Positions 36,246 through 48,296 of a stretch of 64,000 nt of DNA are shown piece after piece. The notes under the pieces were generated by a model. The model was not told the DNA's origin. It did not search any database and saw only the letters and a program-made list of their open reading frames with translations. The translations under genes and the position numbers were made by a program. This DNA is from Sipunculus nudus (lineage: Eukaryota > Annelida > Sipuncula > Golfingiida > Sipunculidae), in NCBI GenBank assembly GCA_026874595.1, contig CM049320.1, positions 24,838,214 to 24,902,213 on the forward strand, in the 5' to 3' direction. How positions within the stretch are numbered: position 1 is the first letter of the stretch; every line of letters begins with the position of its first letter.

Positions 36246-39200
36246 TTTTTAGCGAACCTGTGAGCTTATGCGATGGTGTGGCGTCGTCCGGCGTCCGTCG
36301 TCCATCGGCCGTCGTCTGTCCGTTAACCCATACTATCTTGAAAACGGCAAGAGGTAGCATCACGAAATTTTATGCAAGAAATTAGTCATCTAAAAAACTA
36401 TATCGGATTTTGCTTATTTTTTGGCTAACTGCATTTTCGTAGATTTTAAAGGAAAAAAGCTAAAAAAGCTTTAAAAATCTTCTTCTCCAAAACCGTTCAG
36501 CCGAATTCTCAGAAATGATTCCTGGAATAATCTTTCTCAAGTTTGTTCGAATGGTTTAAGTTTGGTGATTTTGGCTGAGTTACAGGAAGTTGAACTTAGT
36601 CATCTGTCCATAAAAGCATACTAAAATTATAATCTCAGAAAAGGCTGGAGCTATCATCACTAAATTTTATGCCAATGTTGTTCACATGAGACATATCTGA
36701 AATTGAGGTATTGGTGGCGCCACCTGCATCGACCTTTTTTGTACGGGGGTCATCAGTGCCCGTATCATACTGACGGCTACAAAATACTTCTTCTCTGAAA
36801 CCATATGGCCAAATAATTTAATATCGCACAGAAATGATCCTAGGGTAGTGCTTTCTGAAATTTGTTCAAATGGTCTAAGTTCAGTGACTTTTGGCTGAGT
36901 TATGGGAAGCTGAATTTAGTCATATGCTGTAACAGCCCATTTTAGCTCAGTGTCTACAAAGATCTTCTCCTCAAAAACCACTGGGCCAAATTCTTAAATC
37001 TCACACATTAATTATCCTTAGATGTTGATAATTCAAGTTTGTTCAAATGGTTTTGGTTCAGTGATTTTTGGCTGAGTTATGGGAAGCTTAACTTAGCCAT
37101 TTTGCTGTATTTTCCCATATGAGTTATAAACCTGTAAAATTTTTTTTGACTGACCCTACTGAGGCCAATTTGTTTAATATTTTAGAAGAATAATCCCCTG
37201 AATAATTCTTATAATAATTGTCTTTTATGGTTCCAAAATATGAATTTTGGCTGAATTATAAAGGTTCAATTGAGTCATTTTACCATATATGTTAGCTGTG
37301 TGAAGCAAATACACAGATACATCTAGATACATCTAGACTGGAACCAGTTTATCAGCATTTATTACATCATGCCTCTAGACATTTAGATTTCAGGTTATCT
37401 ATGGTTAATATTGACAAGAATGTTCTTTAAAAGCTTTTAAAAAATGTAGATTTATGACTTTTAGATATTCCTCATGCCAGGCAATGTTTACAATCACAGC
37501 TATACAGCTCTCTGTGGGTATATATAGACGGCTGTACATAAATTATAAATAATTGGTATCCATAGTCAAATTAATTCAAGATTTTGCCATCAGTGAGATG
37601 TATCTGTATTACAATTTTGCATTCAATATGCATCTGTATTAATTTTTAGTGTGAACTAATGCGATGGTGTGGCGGCGTTTGTCTTCTGTACGTTTACCCA
37701 TACTATTTTGAAAATGATTGGATCAAGCATTATGAAATTTAATGCAAATAATTAGCCATCTGAAAATTTTCTTAAATTATATAGAGAAAAAGCTAAAAAA
37801 AACTTTAAAAATCTTCTCCTCCGAAACACTCAAGCCAAATTGTTCGATATTTCACAGAAATAATCTTTTATACCATCTCCATCAATTTTGTTCAGGAAGT
37901 TGAACTTAGTCATCTGTCCAAAAAAGCATACTAAAATGACAGTCTCAGAAACAGCCAGAGCTATCATCACCAAATTTTTTGCCAGTGTTGGTCACATGAG
38001 TCATATATGAAATTCAGGTATTGGTGGCACCACCTGAATTGCCTTTTTTTGTACGGGGTCATGGGTCATCTGTACATTAATCCATAATTTCTCAGGAATA
38101 GCAGGAGCTACCATTCCTAGATTTTATGCAATAATCTGTCACATATCAAATTTTGTGGAATTCAGCTTATTTTTTTGCTATCTGCATTTACTTAGATTTT
38201 ATAAGGAAAATGCTGACAATATTTTAAAAGTCGTCTTCTTGTAGACGGTCCAGCCAAATTGTTAAATATTTTACATAAATGATCCCAGAGGCAAGCCCTC
38301 TCAAGTTTGTTCAAATGGTTTGCATTCGATGAATTTTAGTGGAGTTACACAAATTTGAACAGTCATTCGGCCAAATAAGCACACTGACATAGTACTCTCA
38401 GAAATGACAGAAGCTAGCATTACCAGGTATTGTGCAAATGTTGGTCACATGACTCATATTTGAAGTTGTAGATTTAGTGGTGCCACCTACATTGACCTGT
38501 TTTTTATGGGCAAAAAACCTCATAATTTTAGCCTCTTTCGGCTTAATGATGAAACTGTCAAGTTGAATTGTTCAATTTTTCAAGAGAATTATCCTAGGAC
38601 ATGGTTCTTTTAAACATATCAGAATAAAGTGAGTTTGTTGATTTTTGGTTGAGTTGTGAAAAGCTTAAGTTGGTCTTATGGCCATTATTATGTCTTTTTC
38701 AAACTGAGGACTGCACTAGTGTTCTTCTACAAAATTATTATTTCAATTATATCATCTGTAACATTGCACAAAAATTATTCTTAGGTGGCCTTTGTTCAAG
38801 TTTACTAGAATGATATTTGGCAGAACTATTGGACCTTTAACAATGAAAGTACTGCATCTTTTATTATTCTAGATATTTTGATAAAAAGTTTATGAATATG
38901 TCGGCTTGAAAAAAGAAATTTTAACCAAAGTTTTTCAGTATGTGTAAACAGATATACCAAGAGGCCAAGATTGAATCTGTATCTTTAAATAGGATGAGAA
39001 ACTGCCAACTGTTTCAGATTTGGGAACAGATCAAGAGTTCATTCAGTGCAGCCAGATATAGGTCAAAAGTTCAATCAGTGCAGCCAAGCACATGGCATGT
39101 GATCACCTCATGGGTGACATGTGAACACCTCATGGGCACCATGTGATCACTTCATGGGTGTCAAGCCCCTCAGGGCAGGGCCCCTACATGAGCTTATGCA

Positions 39201-39500
39201 ATGGTGTGGCTACTATTTCAGATTTGGCAACAAGCTAGAGGTCAGTCTGGATCTATTTATAGCTTTGGCAGACTGCCACCTGTATCAGCTTAGGCAACAG
39301 GTCAAGAGTTCACTCAGTGCAGCCAGGTATGGGTCAGGAGTTTACTCAGTGCAGTAGCTGCATTCTATTTATAGCTTTGGCAGACTGCCAAACCTTTGGA
39401 CCCTTATCTTTATTCATTTTAATGTTGCTGAGGAAGCTCGCGGATGGAGGAGCCTCCGATTCCTCCTTCCAGGGAGCTCAAGCGCAATCTTTAACTTTTT
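36246..39500 (+). mobile_element. AGCG elements, two head-to-tail copies
   Basis: A copy starts at 36246 (tttttagcgaacctgtgagc) and a second, more worn copy at about 37645 (tttttagtgtgaactaatgc). Both contain acccatactatcttgaaaac, cagccaaattgtt and ggcgccacctgcatcg-type phrases. The stretch 38930-39400 matches 27893-28100 of the first AGCG element. No coding capacity. The right end is uncertain. Confidence 0.6.
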
Positions 39501-40600
39501 AATAATAATATTATTATTATGCCGAAAGATAAAGTCTTCCTGTAACTATGATTATATAGAACACTGAACAAGAGAAACAGATTTATTTTTTTTTCAAACT
39601 GGATATTATACCTGTGTGTCACTGTACAAACATTATTTATGTTTTCGTAACACTCAGTGTAATAAAAATTAAATAGAATATGCTAATTATTTTATACATA
39701 ACACATAGATATACACACGTTTCTGTTCGTCAAAAACGTTTCCCTCTTTTATAAGAGAGGAGTTTTTATATATTCCGAGATTATTTTCCAGCAAATGTTA
39801 ATTTAAGGCATTCTAATCCTAACCTATAAATACTGAAAGATATGCAAGTCAACTGATGACTATTTAAAAAGAAAAAAAAGGTTTCCTTCTAGATGGAACT
39901 GTATCAGAGCATAACAGCCCGCTTATGGTATTGCATCCAAATTATTTACAGATTTATGGACATTTTGTCTGTTTTTGCATAATTAAATTGTGGTTTTGTG
40001 AGCAGTTTCACCTTCATACTCTGCTCGACCAATGAAACATGTATAGCATTACACAATTTGTTACTATTATCATGCTAACCTTTGAACTAGGCGGCCGTAT
40101 CTCTATAGCTTAAATGTATTTTAGCTATTTAAAATTAAAAAAAAAAATACTATGCACCCGCGATACTGATGATGAGGAATATTTTCATTAATATTGCCTC
40201 TAGCATAATTTATTTAATCTAAATCTGATCATTTAAATGTTAAATGTGTGCGTGAATTGAGGTGGGGTTTCGAATGTTTAAATTAATATGGATTAATTGA
40301 TTCTTCTTTTGTCTCAAGTATTTATTTGAACTGCCTACCGGGCCTTGATGTGAACCGTTTATGCTATGATAAGGAGGAACTGTTGAGGGACCATCTTGGG
40401 AGATAAAATTGCATCACAGGCGGTTGGATACCTATTGACTCGCGTATTTTGAAATCAGTTGAATGCGAGTTGTCATTAGTGCATCATATGCTTGCCTGTT
40501 GATTAATAACGTACATATATAACGATATCTGCAATTACAACTTTATGTAGGAAAGCTGTATATGTCTTTCCAAGAAAGGAAATGTCAGAAGTAGATGGAT
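39501..40600. other. Central spacer of the large inverted repeat
   Basis: AT-rich DNA with no recognisable gene or repeat. It separates the left-arm insertions from the purine-rich right arm. Confidence 0.45.
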
Positions 40601-41453
40601 GCGGAAAGAGCAAAAAGAAAAATAAGTGAAACAGTACTTATACTAAGAAGAGAATTAAAATAAAAATTGGAGAAAAAAGAATATTAAGATATAGGTAACA
40701 GTAAAGAATGAGAGTAACAGAAAAGAGGACAGGAAATGTAAGAAGAAATGCATGAAGACGAAAAAGAAGAAGAATGGCAAGGAGAACAGGAGTAAGGTGG
40801 AGTAGTAGAGGAAGTAGAAACAACGAGAAAAAAAAGTAGGAAAGAAGATAAAGGAAGAAAAAATATTAGACTATGAAATAGTTTAAAAAGAACAAAAAGA
40901 AGGACATGATGCAGGAGACCAATAATAAAAGGAAGAAGATGAAAATTATTAAAGGAAGGGAGAAAAGCAGAAAATAATAATAAGCAGAAGCAGAAAAAGA
41001 AACGCAGCAGAGTAGGAAGGAAAAGATGTTTAAGAAGAAAAGTGAGAAGATTAAAAAGACGAAGAAACCTGAGGAGAAATAAAAAAATAAAAACAAGAGA
41101 GAGAAGAAGAAGAGGTAGAAATAAAAAGAAAAAGAGCCAGAGGATGCATGAGAAAATTCAAAGAAGAGTTTAAAGAATAATAAGGAAAGTTTGGAAAAGA
41201 AAAAAGGATGAAAAATTGAATGAGAAGTATAGAATGAAGGAAAACATAGCAAAAAAAACAAAAAACAAAACAAACAAACAAACAAAAAAAAACAGTTAGA
41301 GCAGGAAGAAGTAAAAGTAGAACAAGAAAAAGATTGAGATTGATGCCAAAAGAAGGAGAAGAAGAATAAGGGTATTGAAAAGACGAGCAAGCAGCAGAAC
41401 AATAAGAAGCGTTATTAGGTGAAACAGAAGAAGTAGTGTGAGGAAAAGACTAG
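40601..41453. repeat. Purine-rich tract of the right inverted-repeat arm
   Basis: About 850 bases dominated by A and G with gaagaagaag motifs; strand-reversed counterpart of the left pyrimidine tracts. Its minus-strand frames (for example 40866-41402) are compositional. The solo LTR is inserted at its right edge. Confidence 0.8.
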
Positions 41454-42103
41454 TGTAACATCCGGGGGGATGGGATGTGACTGACGTAGGTTCGGGTAAT
41501 TTAACGGCTCGGGTTTTTAGACACTAGCAGTTGACACACGGTCGCATGCCGCTTAACATACATAAATGAACAAGACAGCAAGTTAGAAAAATACCATTTA
41601 ATCTAAAACAAGTACCAAAGTACACTTACAACGATGCGCCGATGTTGCCGTCGGGTGATGGCCGCAGGCGAAGCCGTAGGTCGTGGTTTCGATTCTCGCT
41701 ACTGTAGATTAATCCCAAATAAAGTTCAATGGTAATCCCAGGTAAACAGAACACTAATTCCGTGACAGGTAATCCAAATAATAAAAGCGTTATCAAATCA
41801 GGGCTGCATCGAGGGGGTAAACCAAATAAAAGCGTAATCAAACCAGGGCTGTAATCAAGACACGGGGTGACACACACCGAATGACCAGCGTGAGCCGCAG
41901 CTCTATATATAGGCTAAAGGGCGGCCGGTTATCGCTCGGGCGGGGTCCCCGGGCCAGATACCCCTGCTGCGGTAGCCGCGCAGCCCTGGTCAAGCTTCGT
42001 AGCTCGGACGGGCGGCTAGTCCCTTTAAATAATATACTCCCCGAGAGCAGGCCGGCTCACACATGCAAGCAAGTGAAACTTTCTTAGGCCTGCATTCACT
42101 ACA
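41454..42103. mobile_element. Solo LTR candidate, 650 bp, CTAG target duplication
   Basis: Begins TGTAACATCC and ends CACTACA, and is flanked by the 4-bp repeat ctag at 41450-41453 and 42104-42107. It interrupts otherwise continuous purine-rich DNA. It is more GC-rich than its surroundings and contains a TATA-like ctatatatagg near 41902. TG...CA ends and a 4-bp duplication fit some Gypsy-type retrotransposons. No internal region is present, so it would be the product of LTR recombination. Orientation is undetermined. Confidence 0.65.
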
Positions 42104-42419
42104 CTAGGAAGAATAAGAAAAAGAAGAAAGTGAACAACAGGAAGTATGAGAACACTAGCAAGAGTAAGAGAGAGTTGGTTAAATATTTACACGAAAGGGA
42201 AAAGAAGAAGAAGAAATAAAAGAAGAAGACAAGATGAAAAAGAAGTGTTAGAAGAACAGGCAGAGGAATGAGAAGAAGAGTAAGACGGGAAGAATCAGAT
42301 AAATTTCAACAAATATGAGATTAAGAACAAGATGAAAAGGAAGGAGAAGGAGAGGAAGTAGAAAAGGTAAAAGTAGAAGAAGATCACGATGAAGAATAAG
42401 GGGAAGGGCGAGGAGAAGA

Positions 42420-43168
42420 GGAAGAAAGTGCACAAAAACAACACAAAGAGGAAACAATAGAGAAAAAAGACAGATGAGGAGTGAGACGAAGATATAAAAC
42501 AGAACCAGTGTAATAATGGAGAAAAGAAGAATGGTCTTTGCTTTACTTTTGTGAATAGGGGCCAATCAGACCAGCTTATTATTATTCCCATGCATGCAGG
42601 ATTTGCCAGCAATTTGAGGGGCAAGGCGTTCTGCTGCGACTTGAAGTTTTTTTTTCCAATTTCTATTTTAATGTGTCATAAATATGTCAAAAATAAATAA
42701 TGTGAGACATAAAAAAAATTTTTTAAATGCAGGTAAGTCAACTGTTTGCGTATTCAGCAGACAGTTAAGAGCAAGGAATGTGTGGAAGTAAGCATGAATC
42801 ATTTTGCTAGTGTCAGTGTTTTTACGTTTGGCATACACGATGGCTTTAGTTTCACAATTTGGAGGCTAGCTTGAATCGTGATTTCACGAAACATGAAAGC
42901 AGAACTTACCGTGAAACCAGTTATTTTCCTCGCAAATAGACCCTTAGTCCTGCACAAACCGTGATTTCACAAACGATACCGGTGGCCAAAACGTGGATTC
43001 GTTTTCCTATAATATTTTTATCACGTTTTGTATTTAACGGTTTGGAGATAGCCTTTCACGTTTAGAGGCATTTTTTTCACGTTTGGTGAAAAATCAAATA
43101 TGCGACATATTTATCGGTTTGGAGATTTTTTTCATGATTAGTGCAGATTCACGTTTTCAGGCCTAACA
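42420..43168 (-). repeat. Right arm of the large inverted repeat
   Basis: Complement of 31437-32204: ggcatacacgatggctttag, gcaaatagacccttagtcct and cacgttttcaggcctaaca mirror the left arm. Divergence is noticeable but alignment is continuous over roughly 700 bp. Purine-rich DNA then extends to its left. Confidence 0.83.
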
Positions 43169-43183
43169 GGGGGTGTGATACGA

Positions 43184-43332
43184 GGTGACATAAAAGCGGG
43201 CCGAACTGTCTCGCTAGTGAAGCATGCTTTTCTAGCGAATCGGTTGGAACGCTGGACATGTGCGCCACCGAATAGGTTTGAATCCCAGATCGGCCTGATA
43301 TAATCCCCTGAGCAATTTGTCTTCGTAACAAA
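43184..43332 (+). repeat. tRNA-derived SINE-like unit B
   Basis: Same unit as at 31135, in the same orientation, with a slightly worn B box (aggtttgaatccc). It lies just outside the right arm of the large inverted repeat, 16 bp from its end. Confidence 0.58.
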
Positions 43333-43792
43333 ATACATATCACACATGTAATTGAAAAGTCCTGGATCAACATGTCATGTGAGCCAGTCACGTGGCCCAG
43401 CCGGAGCTTCGGGCCCAGTCAATTCAAACCACGAGCCTGTGCTCCGTACACACGTACACCAGTAAAACCAACAGAGAGCCGTGCAACGACCCAAACTTCA
43501 TGTTCAATTAACCGATCGGTCAGCGCAGGTCAGTGAGTAGCACAATGAGTGCCCACATTAGGCAGTCAGTTGATAAGTAATGTATCACTATGGTCGGGGA
43601 AAAACTGCCCGTAATCCGTAATAGCCAGATGGTCGTATTTCACAGGTTTTATCTATAGATCATATAACGGAATTTGGAAAGGGATGGATATCCAGTGGTC
43701 GAAATAGCCAGTTGCCCGCATTTCATAGTTGGTCGTTCAGACAGGTTGGACTGTATTTAGTCTGTTTAAATCTGAAAGTTAAAAAATTTCTA
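43333..43792. other. Unassigned non-coding DNA
   Basis: I see no gene, RNA or repeat that I can support here. Confidence 0.4.
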
Positions 43793-44055
43793 GGTTTTTA
43801 TCTTTTCGGAGGCTCTGTTGTACTCACTTGCATTGACAAGCTGCATGCAGGCCACGTCTGGTCACTCTGTCAGGGAACCTGATTTGAAATGGGTCACTGG
43901 GGGAGATCCCCTGTTGTCACAGGTATTCAGTTGTTGTTATTGCTTGCACTGTTCCTGTTTCAGCAGAAGGGGAAATAAGGATTTGTTTATCCTGTATGTA
44001 TATGCAAAAGTGTTGTAACTCTCAGCTGAGCACAGTGATCTATTGGTCCCTTGTT
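43793..44055 (+). mobile_element. AGCT-family right-end fragment
   Basis: ttcggaggctctgttgtact then cactt-gcattgacaagc parallels an internal block of copies 1-2 (12530-12570). The fragment ends ctcagctgagcacagtgatc then ggtcccttgtt, a decayed family terminus. The left part is missing. Confidence 0.65.
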
Positions 44056-44449
44056 TACAAAGTAATCATCTGTATGAATCCTTATCTAAGAGATAAAGAG
44101 GAATAGCCTTTCCTGCGTGTGTAACGCAGCACAAAATGGAATTAAGATTTAGATTGGGGGACTGACTCTTGGCTTAACTGCCGTCGTCAATCTGTGAATA
44201 TCTTGTTCTGCATTTGTTCATCACATATTCCAAATTAACTCCATTGCACTGTGCATGGAAGACTTCGAAAAAAAGTTGATCAGCCAGTACTTCGGAAAAC
44301 GCCGTCATTCTGCGTGATATCAATGTAAATGAAAGTCATTTGAGCTATACAATCACATTTTTGCTAGATTTTCTTTGTATCTTTATGCTTTTTCAACAAT
44401 AAATTGAATGGAAGACAGACACATTATTAATAACGGGGCACGTGTAGCT

Positions 44450-44690
44450 CCAGCACGAATACATAGTATAATTTAATTTCAGTCGAATATCATTAGAAAA
44501 TAGTGAATCATTTGCCGTATTTTAACGATACTCTAAAACTCATCAGAAAGGTAGTGAAATGGCAATATTTGTATATCATTGCCGCATGTATGGCTTCTCG
44601 TAACAGCAAAACCGTCCTGAGAACAGGTTGCACCTTTTGGCTACAATTCACACTTGGCATTCAGCAAGTATAGCCTGGTGAAAAACGGTC
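44450..44690 (-). repeat. Inverted copy of the GT15 upstream region
   Basis: Complement of 45185-45425: tattttaacgatactctaaa, gtagtgaaatggcaatattt and ggcattcagcaagtatagcc mirror the region in front of the GT15 copy at 46016. No GT15 coding sequence lies to its left, so it is an orphan promoter/exon-1 duplicate. Confidence 0.7.
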
Positions 44691-45184
44691 CCAGGTAGTA
44701 ATTTTTTATTTTTTATTTTGGTAAATAAAAGGTTTTTACATAACCTGCAGTCTTCGGAGAACATAATACTGTACACGCTGAATGAATACGTTTAGTACCG
44801 CCATCCTGTTTCAATGACCTTTTTTGGACCCATTCGGGAATATGTCATCGAGAGTTTATTGTATACACATGTGAACGGAAAAGGAGAGTCAAATGAATCA
44901 AAAACACTGTTAAAAGCTTATCCACAAAATATGATCTAATGGTTGGTTAGTTAGGTGAGCTTACAACAATTTGTCTGGATATTAATTGTTGCTGCTTCTT
45001 ATGGCTATTTTTTTTGTGCCTTGCTTAGCACCATACTGACAGCTAAGGTCTATGATTCTCAACAAGAGACCAACGGTCTTTACTTTGAAAATGCTGTTGA
45101 AGGTAGCGGACATGATAAAATAATACATTGAAAATGAAAATACAGCTAAAAAAACTAGCTGCAGTACAACATAAGTGATGAAAC

Positions 45185-45974
45185 CTTTACCTGCTAAATC
45201 AGGCTACACTTACTGAATGCAAAGTGTTAATCGCTGCAGTAGGTATCACTGGATCTCAGGAAAGTGTTCTTACGAGAGGCTATAAATGTAGCAATAATTT
45301 AATATTGCCATTTCACTTCCATTCCGGTGAGTTTTAGAGTGTCGTTAAAATATGGCTGGCGAATGATTCCCTATTCACTTATGAAATTCTATTGGAATTT
45401 AATTATACAATGTATTCTTGCTGGGGTTCCAAATGTCAAGTTTATCTTCATTTGTATCTGTGTTTTCGGATACGTTTCCTTTAAATTATTGTTTAGAAAG
45501 CATACCGGAATACCGGAAAGCCAAATTTGTGAAGAAATTTACAATTGGTTAATTGCAGGGATGCGAAAAAAAACATTCTTTTATTGGTCTGCATTCTAGC
45601 GATGATGCATTAGAAACACTGACAGAACACCTGTTTACCAATGTATTCAAGCTATACTCACCGCAAAGCAAGAGGACAATGTTCCTCCAGCAAAGTGAAG
45701 CTACTACATATTGAATATTTGCTTGCTTAAGAACAGGTAGAGTGGATTCCCGGTCCATCCTTGCTTTCTTCATGTATTCTTTTCTGCCTTTTTTATGAAT
45801 GCCTCTCTCCAGTTAATCATTCTGACAGTCGTGACCTTTCTGGAAAAGAAACTGTTCTAAAGTATGTATGAGTCACTATTCCGTACATTCACGGGTTGTA
45901 ATTTACTTCCTGGCCTCTTATTGTCCCAACACTTGTAAGTAGTATATCTTATTATCTATATCTTATTATTCCAG
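45185..45974 (+). promoter_or_regulatory. Upstream region, exon 1 end and 5' UTR intron of GT15 copy A
   Basis: This block recurs in front of copy D (54500-55416). A conserved donor gtgagttt sits at 45327 (copy D: 54631) and a conserved acceptor ends at 45974 (tattattccag; copy D: 55416, tttttgttccag). This points to a short non-coding first exon and an intron of about 650 bp before the single coding exon. A TATA-like tataaa at 45281 is not well conserved in copy D. Confidence 0.5.
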
Positions 45975-46015
45975 GAGCTAGGCCCAAATGTAATTCCCTC
46001 AACTGAAAGGCGAAA

Positions 46016-47032
46016 ATGATATTTAGCAGATCCACTGTGGCTTTTGTTGCTTTCGTATTTGTCATCTCAACATATCTTTTCCTGGTACATAAGGAAGTTT
46101 TTAGTGATCCCTCACAAAGCATGACGAAAATTGTGCTTTCAGTTGGACAAGCAAAAGAAGAAAGGAAACAATTAGTGTTGAAATGCCAGGAAAACAACAC
46201 AGAATGCACAAGGTTTTCCCAGATGATGAAAGCCTGGCCCCCTGATAAGCCGAGAGCTGTGATCTATGTTCTAACCAGAGTGGGTCGACAGAAACGCCTA
46301 ATAAACTTACTCCATACGGTTGATCAATACTTTACCAGGCAGTTCCCCTATCCAGTGATTATATTTCACTCACAAATGTTACGCAGTTCAATTCCTATTA
46401 TTAGAAATTCAACAAATTCTTCATTATTCTTTCAGGAAATTGAATTTGAACTTCCCGACTTTCTTTCCCCAAAAGAGCAATGGTTGAAAGAACACTGCAA
46501 ACGATCCCTCGGGTACAAGCATATGTGTCGTTTTCAATCCAAGTTAGTGACAGAGCAGCCGATCATTGAGCAGCTCGATTATATCTGGAGACTAGATGAT
46601 GACTCTAGCATTCGCAGCCCAGTTAAATATGATGTGTTTCGTTTCATGCGAGATAAAGAAATATATTATGGGTATATGTGCAAGTTTCCCAGCAACGCAG
46701 AATGTGTTTTTGGACTATGGAATGCAACGAGGAAATATATTAAAATGAATCATATCGAACCTAAGTTTTTCAACGAAATGACAGAAGGAATGAATTATTT
46801 CAATAATTTTGAAATCAGCAAAGTCAGCCTCAGGACGAGCCCAGAGTATAAAGATTACATCGATTACATCGACAGATTAGGGGGAATTTTCTATTATCGT
46901 TAGGGAGATGCTCCTATTAAGACCATCGGGGTATCCCTATTCGTCCCTGAAAACAAAACTCATAATTTTCTCAGCATTGGCTATGCTCATCGTGGATGTG
47001 TTAACAACCTGCCAAAGCATAAAAGCAACTAA
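46016..47032 (+). pseudogene. GT15 (KRE2/MNT1-type) mannosyltransferase-like copy A, one in-frame TAG
   Basis: The frame runs 339 codons including the final stop, with one interruption: TAG at 46901-46903 where copies C and E have TGG. The product resembles Golgi type II alpha-1,2-mannosyltransferases of family GT15, which add mannose from GDP-mannose. It has a signal anchor at about residues 8-27, then SWPPDKP-like AWPPDKPRAVIYVLTRVGRQ, HMCRFQSKLVTEQPIIEQLD, YIWRLDDDSS and NNFEISKVSL. After the stop the frame resumes with GDAPIKTIGVSLFVPENKT and IGYAHRG. The stop falls inside the RWGDAP motif, so the short product (295 aa) would lose family-conserved catalytic residues. It could be a very young pseudogene, a segregating null allele, or a sequencing error. 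Coding sequence is in one exon. Confidence 0.85.
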
Positions 47033-48257
47033 ACTTTCTTGAATTTACACAACTCTAATGTCGAATACATATTGCACGGTGAAATTCAGAGATCCCGTTT
47101 CCATTATGCAGGTTAGCTGAACTAGTTCACAACTGCATCGGGACTGTTTTTCTCAAAATGTAGGTCCAGTCTATACTAAAAGCTGCAGCTCTTGAACTAT
47201 TTAAGGCTAGGTATGGTAAATGTTGCACGGGAGACTAAACTACGATTTGTTCAATATAATAATATATATTTAAAAATGTTATGAAAATCTTCTTTGGTAA
47301 AATGAGGTGAAAAACGACATTTTGATTGTATGCTTGTTTGTACTTTAATCTGTCACCGGAGGTCATAGATGTCAAAATATGTTATAAGGGGAAAACATAC
47401 ATGACAATCAGACAGTGCATATATATTGTCATCTTAATGTAATATCCCGTGTCAAAAATATTCTACTGTCAAACAAGAGATGTACAGTCTTAGCTGTTTG
47501 TTCTGTGCATTACTTCTTTAATTTCCTAACAGTGAACAAATTAGGTTTAGGACGAGGCACTGATAAACGAAAGCTAACATATTTTAAGGAATGACATGAT
47601 TTTGATGTGACATAGTACAGTGACAATCCAAGAGGTTGAATGTTTTTTTAAGGGGTAATTACATGCTCATGCTCGGTTTCCAACTTTCCTCTTCCTGACC
47701 TTTTATTAATTGTATTATATATAAGTTATATACGAGAGAATACACATGATAATATCTGGAATAAACACACATATACACACATTTATATATGTGTCAGACT
47801 TTTCTGTGTATATTTTTGTGAATGCATCAGACCTTCGTCAGGTGGGCATGGGTTGAGAGGTGTTAAAATATGGCGGAATGTCAATGCGTAGAGTCCACAA
47901 TGCAAGAAACAGTGTATTTACGTTCTGATTGGATATTTAGTAAAATTCTAATCATAATGGCCTGTGTGAGCGTGGTACACAGCAGTCTGCATCGCTCCAC
48001 TAAGGAATTTCCGTGAAACCGACACCATCCACATTATGACGTCACGTCACGGGTCGCTATGTAAAAAAGGCGGACCACTGTGGTACAGCCCGCAATTCCC
48101 AATCGCAACGCCTATCCAAGTAGTCTTTCGAATGCCAAAATTGGTCCGATTAATCGGTCGAAGGTGTGCCGCGAGCCGGATACCAAACCCTACATCCTGT
48201 GTGAGGAATGGGGAGGTACGATTTTCCAGTGCTCTCTCCGGCCCGTGAGTTGACTAT

Positions 48258-48296
<39 letters not shown>

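Noticed and set aside
40866-41402. 178-codon minus-strand frame resembling a multi-pass membrane protein
   Set aside because: Artefact of the purine-rich arm of the large inverted repeat; hydrophobicity follows from TTT/CTT/TTC codons.
48036-48248. 70-codon frame between GT15 copy A and the LINE remnant
   Set aside because: No recognisable domain, no splice context and an uneven composition next to a microsatellite.
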